DNA from: Thermaceae bacterium
Lineage (GTDB): Bacteria; Deinococcota; Deinococci; Deinococcales; Marinithermaceae
Assembly: GCA_027061845.1 (NCBI GenBank)
Contig: JAMOVS010000051.1
Span: 1 to 49,263, forward strand
Length of the DNA stretch: 49,263 nucleotides
Reading direction: 5' to 3'
Notes under the pieces: generated by a model
Told to the model about the DNA's origin: nothing
The model's database searches: none
The model's input: the letters and a program-made list of their open reading frames with translations, nothing else
Translations under genes and position numbers: made by a program
In this document: in pieces, positions 1 to 7,903 of the stretch
How positions within the stretch are numbered: the first letter of the stretch is position 1
Layout of the letters: each line of letters starts with the position of its first letter

Positions 1-674
1 GCGAAAAGGGCCCAGTGGTCGGGAAGAAGCTCGGGGTGCCACTGGACCAGGAAGTAAAAGGGGTGGTCCTTGAGCTGGGCCGCCTCGGGGACGCCGTCGG
101 GGGCCTCGGCCAGGAGCTCGAGGCCCCCGGGCAGGGTCTTCACCGCCTGGTGGTGGTAGGAGTTCACCCGGAAGCGCTCGCCGAACAGCCGCTGCAGCAG
201 GCCGTTCCCGGTTAGCCGCACGGTATGCGCCAGCGCCGGGGGACCCGAGTCCTGGTAATGCTCGATGTCGCGGTAGCCAGCCCGGGCCAGGTCCTGGTGC
301 AGGGCCCCACCGAGCGCCACCGAGGCCACCTGCATGCCCCGGCAGACCCCGAGCAGGGGCAGGCCGTGCTCCGCCGCCCAGCGGGCGATGAAGAGCTCCT
401 GCCGGTCGCGCTCGACGCAGACCTCACCGAGCTCGGGCACCGGTTCCTCGCCGTAGAGCGCCGGGTCGGGGTCGCCGCCGCCGGTCAGGACCACGCCGTC
501 GAGCTTCCTTAAGGCGAGCTCGAGGCGGTCCTCCTCCATCGGGGGCAGGATGACCGGCACCCCGCCGACCGCGCGAATCGCCTTGACGTAGGGCTCGAGC
601 ACCCCCCAGATGCGGGCCGGCATACGCTTGGCGGCATTCTTCCGATACTGCGCCGATAGGCCAATGACGGGCAT
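1..674 (-). CDS. Class-I glutamine amidotransferase (peptidase C26, PuuD-like), truncated by window edge
   Basis: Reading begins at ATG 674 and runs off the left edge without a stop, so the C-terminus is missing. The translation starts MPVIGLSAQYRKN and contains the nucleophile-elbow motif GVCRGMQ (catalytic Cys) and, near the edge, QWHPE with the catalytic His. GGGDPDPALYGE is typical of the gamma-glutamyl-hydrolase/PuuD branch (known examples hydrolyse gamma-glutamyl amides such as gamma-glutamyl-GABA). The substrate cannot be told from sequence. A TAGGCT box ends 7 nt before the ATG, suggesting a leaderless transcript, and the gene is divergent from the membrane protein at 734. Confidence 0.85.
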   Translation of the reverse strand, partial: MPVIGLSAQYRKNAAKRMPARIWGVLEPYVKAIRAVGGVPVILPPMEEDRLELALRKLDGVVLTGGGDPDPALYGEEPVPELGEVCVERDRQELFIARWAAEHGLPLLGVCRGMQVASVALGGALHQDLARAGYRDIEHYQDSGPPALAHTVRLTGNGLLQRLFGERFRVNSYHHQAVKTLPGGLELLAEAPDGVPEAAQLKDHPFYFLVQWHPELLPDHWALF

Positions 675-733
675 ACCCCAAAGCCTAGACCAGTGCGAAG
701 ACCCCCGCAACCCATCCGGGTAGGATGGGCGGT

Positions 734-1279
734 ATGAAACCCGACCTGCGCGCCGGCTGGCAAGCCGCCGCCGTGGGCTACACGGTGGGCATGATCGCGG
801 GAACGCTGGCGGGGGCCTGGCCCCAGTCGGCGTTTTTGAACGCGCTCGCCCTCTTCGGCCTGCTCTACTTCCTCTACGGCCTCTGGCGGGTGGCCAAAGC
901 CAGCCAGCGACCGGAGGTCTTTTACCTCAACCTTTGGGCCACCCTGATCGAGTTCGCCAGCATGGTGCTCTTTGGCCTCGCGCTCATCCCCATGGTGAGC
1001 GAGTCCGGCTTTCAGCTTTCCACCGGCTCCCTCCTGCTCGCCCTTCTCGCCTACGCGGGATTCGTCTACGGCGTCTACCTCGAGATGAAAGGGCTCACCG
1101 CCCTGTCTCAGGTAGGCCAGGTGCCGTTGCTGGCCAAGGCGGCCCGCTGGGTCTTCATCGGGGCCCTACTTGCCCCCGTCCTGATCGGGCTCTTCCTCAT
1201 GCTGGGGGGCTACGTGGCGGTGGCCGTCGGTCTCTGGCAAGGGCCTAAACTGAGGGCCGATGCTGAACCGGAAGTTTGA
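734..1279 (+). CDS. Hypothetical polytopic membrane protein
   Basis: A 181-residue protein with about five hydrophobic segments and no motif I recognise. ATG 734 (MKPDLRAGWQ) is preferred over the in-frame ATG at 725 because TAGGAT at 721-726 ends 7 nt before 734, the spacing seen at many starts in this window; starting at 725 would place the start codon inside that box. Its 3' end overlaps the next gene's ATG by 20 bp, so it is probably co-transcribed with the decarboxylase-like gene. No function is proposed. Confidence 0.75.
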   Translation: MKPDLRAGWQAAAVGYTVGMIAGTLAGAWPQSAFLNALALFGLLYFLYGLWRVAKASQRPEVFYLNLWATLIEFASMVLFGLALIPMVSESGFQLSTGSLLLALLAYAGFVYGVYLEMKGLTALSQVGQVPLLAKAARWVFIGALLAPVLIGLFLMLGGYVAVAVGLWQGPKLRADAEPEV

Positions 1280-2417
1280 AGCGGCCCTGAGGCAGCTCCT
1301 GGCGGAAGCCGAGACCCCCTTCTACGCCTACGACCTGCCCGCCGTCTTGCGAGAGGCGGAGGCCTTTCAGCGGGCCTTTCCCGGCGTCCGCCTCCTTTAC
1401 GCGGTCAAGGCCAACCCCAGGCTCTTCTTGCTGCGGACCCTCCGGGAGCGGGGATTCTTCGCCGAGACCGTCTCGCTGGGCGAGGTCTTCCGCAGCTACC
1501 GGGCCGGGTTTTTGCCCCAGGAGGTGGTCTTAAACGGCCCGGTGAAGCCGCCCCCGGTGCTCCGGGCCTTGAAGACCGCGGGCGTGCCGCGCCTGGTGGT
1601 GGATTCCCGGGCCGACCTCGAGCGCATCGCCCGCGAACTCCCGGGGGCCCAGGTTTTGATCCGGGTGAACCCCGACCTGCCGGTCTCCACCCACCCCCAC
1701 CTGGCGACCGGGAAGGGGGAGAGCCAGTTCGGCGTGCTTCCAAAAGAGGTGCCCGCGCTCGCGAGGTTGGCGCGTGAGCGGGGCCTCGAGTTGCTCGGGC
1801 TCCACCTGCACCTGGGCTCGGCGCTCGACCGCCCGGAGGACTTCGAGGCCGGCTACCGGGTCCTCGAGGAGCTCCTGGACGAGCTCGGGCGGCAACCGGT
1901 GGTGGACCTAGGCGGCGGCTTCGGCCTCGACCTCGACCTGGCCGCCCTTTCGCCCCGGGTCGCCAGGGTGCGGCAGCGGACGGGCGAGGTCTGGCTGGAA
2001 CCCGGCCGCCGTCTGGTGGCCCGGGCCGGGGTGCTCGCCACCCGGGTTTGGGGGGAGAAACGCACCCGGCGCCGCTACCTGCTGCTGGACGCGGGCATGA
2101 GCCAGTTCCTCCGGCCGGCGCTCTACGGCGCGAGACCGCCCGTTTTGCCGCTTTACGAAGCGGCCGAGACCGGGGTCTTCGACCTCGCCGGACCCGCTTG
2201 CGAGTCCGCCGACGTGCTCGCTCGAGACGTCCGGCTACCGGTACCCAAGGAGGGGGACGCGCTTTTAATCCTCGAGGCCGGCGCCTACGGGGCCTCGATG
2301 GCCAACCGCTACCTCGATACCCCGCGTCCCGCCGAGTATCTCTGGGACGGGGCGCGCTGGCACCTGCTCCGCCCGCGCGAGGGCTACCCGGAGCTCTTCG
2401 AGGGGGAACGATCGTAG
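1260..2417 (+). CDS. lysA: Diaminopimelate decarboxylase-like PLP enzyme (fold type III)
   Basis: 385 residues with the alanine-racemase-fold PLP decarboxylase signatures: AVKAN with the Schiff-base lysine K50, HLHLGS, the glycine loop DLGGGFG, EPGR, and C-terminal GPACESADVL and EAGAYG. The family decarboxylates meso-DAP to lysine. The motifs favour LysA over ornithine/arginine decarboxylase, but Thermus species make lysine by the LysW/alpha-aminoadipate route and use ornithine in peptidoglycan, so the physiological substrate here is uncertain. The gene overlaps its upstream neighbour by 20 bp, and its TAG stop (2415-2417) lies inside the start region of the VWA gene. Confidence 0.8.
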   Translation: MLNRKFEAALRQLLAEAETPFYAYDLPAVLREAEAFQRAFPGVRLLYAVKANPRLFLLRTLRERGFFAETVSLGEVFRSYRAGFLPQEVVLNGPVKPPPVLRALKTAGVPRLVVDSRADLERIARELPGAQVLIRVNPDLPVSTHPHLATGKGESQFGVLPKEVPALARLARERGLELLGLHLHLGSALDRPEDFEAGYRVLEELLDELGRQPVVDLGGGFGLDLDLAALSPRVARVRQRTGEVWLEPGRRLVARAGVLATRVWGEKRTRRRYLLLDAGMSQFLRPALYGARPPVLPLYEAAETGVFDLAGPACESADVLARDVRLPVPKEGDALLILEAGAYGASMANRYLDTPRPAEYLWDGARWHLLRPREGYPELFEGERS

Positions 2418-4585
2418 CCTTTGCCCACCCCGGGATCCTCCTGCTCCTGCCCCTGGCCCTCCTGGCCAAGGGCGGGCTTCGGAGGCTTGCCCTCGTCCTC
2501 CTGATCCTGGCGGCGGCCGGCCCTTCGCTTCCGCTCCGCCCCGGGCTCACCGTGGTCCTGCTCGACCAGAGCCCCTCCGCCCGGGAAGCCACCCGAGCCG
2601 CGGTCCCGGCCCTGAAAGTCGCCGGCCCGGTGCGCTACCTGGCGTTCGCCGAGCGGGCCGCCTGGGTCGAAAACCCCCACCTGAGGCCGCCCCTGGGCCG
2701 CGCCACCGACCTCGCCGCCGCCTTCGAAAAGGCCCGGGAAGCCCACCCGGCCCGGATACTGCTGATCTCCGACGGCCTCTTTACCCCGGCCCCGCCGCCG
2801 GCGGCGGTCTACGCCTACCCGGTGGCGGCCGCGCCCCACGCCGAGATCGTCTCGCTGCTGGCCCCACCCTTCCCCCTCGAGGGCGAGCGCGTCGAGCTCC
2901 GGGTCCGCGTCCTGCTCAGCCAGCCGGCCCGGGTGCGGCTGCACTTCCAGGCGGGCGGGGAAACCCGGGAAGTCGTACGCGACCTGCCGGCGGGGGCGCA
3001 CGGCGTGGGGTTCACCTTCGTGCTGCGGGAGCCTACCCCGGTCCGGGTCCGCCTGGAAACCCCCTTCGGCGACGACACCGCCGCCCTGTCCCTGAAGCCG
3101 GCGGGAAAGGCCCGGGCCCTGGTCCTGGGCGACCCGGCCGCCGCCCGCTACCTGCGGGCACAGGGGTTCCTGGTCGAGGAGGCGGAGCGGCTGCCCGCCA
3201 CCCTCCCCCGCCTGCTGGTCGTGGGGACCTCGGTGGAGCAGCTCGGCCAGGGGGCCGCCGAGCGCCTTGCCCGGCACCTCGAGGAGGGCGGCGGGCTGCT
3301 CTTCACCACCACCCCGAAGGGGCTCTTCTTCGGCGGCTGGCACCGCCGCTTCCCCCTGCTGCCGCTGAAGCCCAAGCCGCCCGAGCCGGCCGCCTTCGTG
3401 CTGGTCCTGGACGTCTCCGGCTCGATGGCCGGGGAGAAGCTCGACCGCGCCGTCGAGGGGGCGCTGGCGGCGGTGCGGGCGGCCCGCGAGAGCGACCTCC
3501 TCGGGATCCTGGTCTACAGCGACCGCCCCCGCTGGCTCCTGCCCTTAGGCTCCGCCAGCGAGGCCCGCCGCCGCCTCGCCGAGAGGCGCCTGCTGGCGCT
3601 CCGAGCAGGCGGCGGCACCCGGCTCGCCCCCGCCCTCGAGGCCGCCCGGCAGGCGCTCGAGGACCTAAAGGCCAGCCCCAAGAAGGTGCTGCTGGTCACC
3701 GACGGCGCCACCGAGGAAAAAGCCGGCGCCCTCGCCCAGGCCCAGGCCTTTCGCCAGGCCGGCATCGGGCTGCGGGTACTCGCGGTGGGAAAGGACGCCG
3801 ACCGGGCGTTTTTGAAGACCCTCGCCCAAACGGCCGGCGGAAGCTACGCCGAAGCCGGCCCCGCGGCGCTCGCCGAGGTGCTGAAAGACACCGCCGAGGA
3901 GACCTTCCGGACCCAGTTCGAGACCGGCCCCTTCCCGCTCGCCCTCCGCCCCCACCCCATCACCCGGGGGCTCTCGCCGCCGCCCCCGGCGGGGCGGCTG
4001 CTTCCGGCCCAGCGGAAGCCCTGGGCCACCGCCGTCCTCCAGAGCGGGGAATACGACGTCCTGGCCCTCGGCGAGCGGGGCTACGGCCGGGTGGCGGCGC
4101 TGGCCCTCGACCTCGGCCACGACCTCAAGGACTGGCGGGACACCCCCCGGCTGCTCGCCAACCTGGCCCGCTGGCTGCTCGACACCCCCGCCCGTCCCCG
4201 GGCCAGCCTCTACCAAGACCGCCTCCGGGTCCTCGGCCGTTTTCGGGAAGACCTCTGGCTCAGGACCGAGGGCAGGACCCTGCCCATCCCACCGGTCGGG
4301 AGGATGGTCTACGAGGTGCGGGTTCCCCCCGGGAGCAGCGACCTGCTGGTCTACGAGGGCCGCCGCCTGGTGCTCCGCATCCCCCGAAAGACGAGCCCGG
4401 AGTGGCCGCTGCAAGACGGGCGCGAGACCCTGCGCCGCCTGGCCGAGGGCTCGGGGGGCGGGCTGCTCCCGAGCCCCGAACTCGGCCCCCCGCCCCGGAT
4501 CCCCACCCCGCTCTCGCTGCCCCTGGCGCTGCTGGCGCTTTTCGCGCTGGTGGTCGAGCTGGCCCTGCGCCGGCGCGTAAACTAA
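2411..4585 (+). CDS. Membrane-anchored double VWA-domain protein (BatA-like); start codon non-canonical
   Basis: About 725 residues: two hydrophobic N-terminal helices (BatA-type), a degenerate first VWA-like domain (LLDQSPS, ATDLA, LISDG), a beta-rich segment, a GATase-like segment (LVLGDPAAARYL to GGGLLFTTTP), a full VWA domain with the MIDAS set DVSGSM, GGGTRL and VTDGA, and a C-terminal helix followed by arginines. Homologous proteins are predicted metal-dependent adhesion or scaffold proteins of the cell envelope. The open frame upstream is a shadow of lysA and contains no ATG, GTG or TTG near the expected start. ATC 2411, just after an AGGGGG at 2401-2406, gives the family-like start and is my choice; the exact start is unsure. 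Confidence 0.75.
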   Translation: MVAFAHPGILLLLPLALLAKGGLRRLALVLLILAAAGPSLPLRPGLTVVLLDQSPSAREATRAAVPALKVAGPVRYLAFAERAAWVENPHLRPPLGRATDLAAAFEKAREAHPARILLISDGLFTPAPPPAAVYAYPVAAAPHAEIVSLLAPPFPLEGERVELRVRVLLSQPARVRLHFQAGGETREVVRDLPAGAHGVGFTFVLREPTPVRVRLETPFGDDTAALSLKPAGKARALVLGDPAAARYLRAQGFLVEEAERLPATLPRLLVVGTSVEQLGQGAAERLARHLEEGGGLLFTTTPKGLFFGGWHRRFPLLPLKPKPPEPAAFVLVLDVSGSMAGEKLDRAVEGALAAVRAARESDLLGILVYSDRPRWLLPLGSASEARRRLAERRLLALRAGGGTRLAPALEAARQALEDLKASPKKVLLVTDGATEEKAGALAQAQAFRQAGIGLRVLAVGKDADRAFLKTLAQTAGGSYAEAGPAALAEVLKDTAEETFRTQFETGPFPLALRPHPITRGLSPPPPAGRLLPAQRKPWATAVLQSGEYDVLALGERGYGRVAALALDLGHDLKDWRDTPRLLANLARWLLDTPARPRASLYQDRLRVLGRFREDLWLRTEGRTLPIPPVGRMVYEVRVPPGSSDLLVYEGRRLVLRIPRKTSPEWPLQDGRETLRRLAEGSGGGLLPSPELGPPPRIPTPLSLPLALLALFALVVELALRRRVN

Positions 4586-4589
4586 GCGC

Positions 4590-6314
4590 GTGCGCCTTTG
4601 GCTTTGGGGCCTGCTGCCCTTGCTGGTGGCCTGCAGCCTGCCGCCGACCGCCGGCGAGGTCACCCTGGACCCCTCCGGATTCGGCTCCCTAGAAATCCGC
4701 GGCCGGTCCAGCTGGTCGGTGGACCCCCCGCGCTGGCTCGCCGCCTACCCCCAAAGCGGCACCGGCCCCGGCCTCGTCTACCTCCACGGCGACGGCGAGG
4801 GCATTCCCGACCTTCCCGAGCTCACCGGCGAAATCCGGGTCCACGCCGGGGGGTCGACGGCCCGCGTCCGGGTGCGCTGGCCGCTCCTCTTGCTGCGGGG
4901 GGTGGTGGACGCCCCCGCGCCCCCGGCGGCGCTTCCCGCCGTCCCGCTGGCCCCGCCCCGGCCCCCGCCGCCCCGGGAAAAGCTCGTGAAGCTCGGGGAC
5001 GGCCGCATCCTGCGCCTGCCCCGGGACGCCCCCGAACCCGCCGGGGCCCTCTGGAGCGAGGAAAACGGCTACGTCTGGCCGCTGGCCGAGGCCGCCGACC
5101 CCTACCTCCCGCTCGAGGCCCACCTGATCCCCACCGGCGCCCGCCACGTGGGGCTCGGCGCCTACCCCGAGCCGGTGGTGGTGGCGGTGATCGACACCGG
5201 CGTGCGCTACGACCACCCCGACCTCGAGGGAGCGCTGCTCACCGGCGCCGAGGGCGCCTACGACTTCGCCGAGAACGACCGCGATCCCACCGACCGCGGC
5301 GGCCGGGGTCCGGCGGGGAGCCACGGCACCCACGTCACCGGCATCGTCGCCGCCCAAGCCAACGGCGTCGGCGTCGTGGGCGTCGCCTGGCCGGCGCCGG
5401 TGAAAATCCTGCCGCTTCGGGTCATTGGCGAGAGCGGCTACGGCAGCTTCGCCGACGTCGCCGACGCCATCCGCTACGCCGCCGGTCTGCCGGTCGAGCG
5501 CAACGGAGCGGTTTTGGAAAACCCCAACCCCGCCCAAATCATCAACCTCTCGCTGGGGAGCCCCACCCCCTCGCGCACCCTCTGCGAAGCGGTGGCGGCG
5601 GCTACCCGGGCCGGCGCTTTGGTGGTGGCGGCGGCGGGGAATACCTACGGGGAGCGGAACCTCCGCTTTTACCCCGCCGCCTGCCCGGGGACGCTGGCGG
5701 TGGCGGCCACCGACTTCGGCGGCTGGCGCCCCCCGGCGGTGGCCTGGTACAGCGTGCGCAACCCGCAGGTCGCGATCGCCGCCCCCGGCGGTGACCTGGC
5801 CCAGGACGCCGGCGGCGACGGCTACCCCGACGGCGTCCTCTCCACCACCTGGAACTACGACGAAGACAAGCCCTCCTACGGCTTTTACATGGGCACCTCC
5901 CAGGCCGCCCCCCAGGTGGCGGCGGCGGCGGCGCTGCTGCTCTCGAGCGGGCGGGTGGAAACGCCCGGGGAAGCGGCGGACCGCCTGCTCCAGACCGCCA
6001 CCGACCTCGGCCCCCCGGGCCCCGACCCCGACTACGGCCGGGGGCTTTTGAACCTGGTGGCCGCGCTCGGGCTGGCGCCTCCGCCGGGCCGCCTGCGGGT
6101 GGTCTTCCAGGGGCCGGCCGCCCGGAGCCTCGCGGTCAACCCCGGCGAACCCTTCGCCACCTACCTTCCGGCCGGCGACTACCGGGTCCTGGTCTGCCGC
6201 GACGACTCGCAAAACGGCCTCTGCGACGCCGGGGAGCCGGCGAACGAACGCCGGCTGGAGCTGAAGGAATCCTCACCCTTGCGCTTACGGCTTTTTAATC
6301 CCGCGGTGCGATAA
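4590..6314 (+). CDS. Subtilisin-family (S8) serine protease, lipoprotein
   Basis: 574 residues from GTG 4590. A short signal with lipobox LLVAC predicts lipidation at Cys15. A Pro-rich linker (about 108-130) precedes the S8 catalytic domain: Asp202 (VIDTGVRYDHPD), His245 (GSHGTHVTG), oxyanion Asn351 (AAAGN) and Ser437 (MGTSQAAP). All triad residues are present, so it should be an active extracytoplasmic endopeptidase. About 100 residues after the domain resemble a small beta-fold. It begins 4 nt after the VWA gene and precedes a second, diverged S8 lipoprotein, so the three may be one envelope-related group. Substrate unknown. Confidence 0.9.
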   Translation: MRLWLWGLLPLLVACSLPPTAGEVTLDPSGFGSLEIRGRSSWSVDPPRWLAAYPQSGTGPGLVYLHGDGEGIPDLPELTGEIRVHAGGSTARVRVRWPLLLLRGVVDAPAPPAALPAVPLAPPRPPPPREKLVKLGDGRILRLPRDAPEPAGALWSEENGYVWPLAEAADPYLPLEAHLIPTGARHVGLGAYPEPVVVAVIDTGVRYDHPDLEGALLTGAEGAYDFAENDRDPTDRGGRGPAGSHGTHVTGIVAAQANGVGVVGVAWPAPVKILPLRVIGESGYGSFADVADAIRYAAGLPVERNGAVLENPNPAQIINLSLGSPTPSRTLCEAVAAATRAGALVVAAAGNTYGERNLRFYPAACPGTLAVAATDFGGWRPPAVAWYSVRNPQVAIAAPGGDLAQDAGGDGYPDGVLSTTWNYDEDKPSYGFYMGTSQAAPQVAAAAALLLSSGRVETPGEAADRLLQTATDLGPPGPDPDYGRGLLNLVAALGLAPPPGRLRVVFQGPAARSLAVNPGEPFATYLPAGDYRVLVCRDDSQNGLCDAGEPANERRLELKESSPLRLRLFNPAVR

Positions 6315-6321
6315 TCGTTCC

Positions 6322-7884
6322 ATGTATCGAGCCCGCCTGGTTATCGGCGCCCTGCTGGCGCTGGCCTTGCTGCTGGCCGGCTGCGACCAGAAAGAACCTC
6401 CCCAGGAAAGCGACCAGCCGCCCCGCCTGCAGGTCTTCCCCGGCGCCGCCGAGGGCCTCACCCTCAACCTGATCCTCTACGGCGAGGACCCCGAAGGCTC
6501 CCGCGTCCGCTGCGAAATCGACTTTGGCGACGGCAAAAGCGAGCAAACCGACTGCAGCCAGCCGACCCGCGTCCGCCACACCTACCCCGGCTCGGCCAGC
6601 TACACGATCCGCGTCCAGGCCCGGGACGCCGGCGGCAACACCGCCTCCGAGAGCCTGAGGGTCCGGCTGCCGGCGGACCCCCGCACGGACTGCCCGGCGC
6701 CCCAGGCGCGCACCACCGCCGCGGTGCAGGGCGATCCCGCGCCCCAGGGCTGGAACGAGGCCCGGGCCAGCCGGATACCCGGGCTGCTGCTGGTGCGGCC
6801 GGCGAAGACCAGCAAACTCACGCTGGCCGCTGGCGTGACCGTCATGGGCGAGCCCCAGCCCGGCTGGCTATTGATCAAGACCCGCCCCGGCCAGGAACGC
6901 CCGACGGCGCAGGAGCTGCTCGCCGCCGGCGAGATCCGCTACGCCCAGCCGGTCTATCGCTACCGGCTGCTGACCACCCCCGACGACCCCCAGTTCAATA
7001 ACCAGTCGGCGCAGTTCGCGATGATGCAACTCACCGAGGGCTGGGACTGGCTGAGCTATCAGGCCTGCCGCCCCAAGGTGGCGGTGGTAGACACCGGCGC
7101 CGACCTCGATCATCCCGACCTCGAGGCCAACCTGCTGCCGGGCTACGACTTCAACGAAAACGACGACACCCCCGACGACGAGAGTGGACACGGAAGCATG
7201 GTCGCGGGCATCGTCGGAGCGGTCACCAACAACGGCCAGGGGGTTGCCGGCAGCACCAACAACCTGGCCTGGGTGGTGCCGCTAAAGGTCTTCGGCAGCG
7301 AAACCGCCTCGAGCGTGACCATCGCCGACGCCATCAAGTACGCGACCAACCACCGCTACCACCTGATCAACCTCAGCCTCTGCCTGCTGACCGACCAGGG
7401 GGACGCCTGCTCCAGCGAGCAGGACGCGTACATCGAGGACGCCCTGCGGCAGGCCTACAACGCCGGGCTGATCGCGGTGGCCGCCAGCGGCAACTACGGC
7501 CACAACTTCGTCGGCTATCCCGCCAACTCGAAGTACACGATCGCGGTGGGCGCAGTGGGCCCAAACGGCGAGCGCAGCTCCTTCTCCAACTACGGGGATG
7601 ACCTGGACTTCGTTGCTCCCGGCGAGAACGTCCCCAGCACCTGGTATCAGGGCGACTACAGGCAGGGAAATGGAACCTCGTTCTCTACCCCCTTCGTCAC
7701 CGGCGTCCTGGCCCTCTACCTGGGTCAGCACTACGCGGCAAAGGGCACCCTGCCCTCCTTCAGCCAGGCCTACACCTGCCTCGCCAACAACACCAACCAG
7801 TCCACCTGGAACAAGGAAACCGGCTACGGCGTTCCCCAGGCCGACCAGGCGCTCGACCCCACCGACGGTACCTGCTACCCCTAG
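6322..7884 (+). CDS. PKD-domain subtilisin-family (S8) serine protease, lipoprotein
   Basis: 520 residues. Lipobox LLAGC (Cys21) is followed by a PKD-like domain (about 35-117: GEDPEGS, IDFGDG, HTYPGSASYTI), a propeptide-like segment (about 150-225) and the catalytic domain with Asp257 (VVDTGADLDHPD), His290 (SGHGSMVAG), Asn391 (ASGNYG) and Ser453 (NGTSFSTP). The His motif reads GSM where GTH is usual, but the triad is intact. Six Cys after residue 60 could form disulfides. There is no Shine-Dalgarno sequence; GATAAT at 6310-6315 ends 6 nt before ATG 6322, so a leaderless mRNA is likely even though the gene follows another protease by only 7 nt. Confidence 0.9.
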   Translation: MYRARLVIGALLALALLLAGCDQKEPPQESDQPPRLQVFPGAAEGLTLNLILYGEDPEGSRVRCEIDFGDGKSEQTDCSQPTRVRHTYPGSASYTIRVQARDAGGNTASESLRVRLPADPRTDCPAPQARTTAAVQGDPAPQGWNEARASRIPGLLLVRPAKTSKLTLAAGVTVMGEPQPGWLLIKTRPGQERPTAQELLAAGEIRYAQPVYRYRLLTTPDDPQFNNQSAQFAMMQLTEGWDWLSYQACRPKVAVVDTGADLDHPDLEANLLPGYDFNENDDTPDDESGHGSMVAGIVGAVTNNGQGVAGSTNNLAWVVPLKVFGSETASSVTIADAIKYATNHRYHLINLSLCLLTDQGDACSSEQDAYIEDALRQAYNAGLIAVAASGNYGHNFVGYPANSKYTIAVGAVGPNGERSSFSNYGDDLDFVAPGENVPSTWYQGDYRQGNGTSFSTPFVTGVLALYLGQHYAAKGTLPSFSQAYTCLANNTNQSTWNKETGYGVPQADQALDPTDGTCYP

Positions 7885-7903
7885 GCCGGCCGGCGCCCGC
7901 CCC

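Noticed and set aside
2048-2410. Upstream extension of the VWA reading frame (845-residue version)
   Set aside because: It lies wholly within lysA in another frame, is Arg/Pro-rich and has no relation to VWA proteins.
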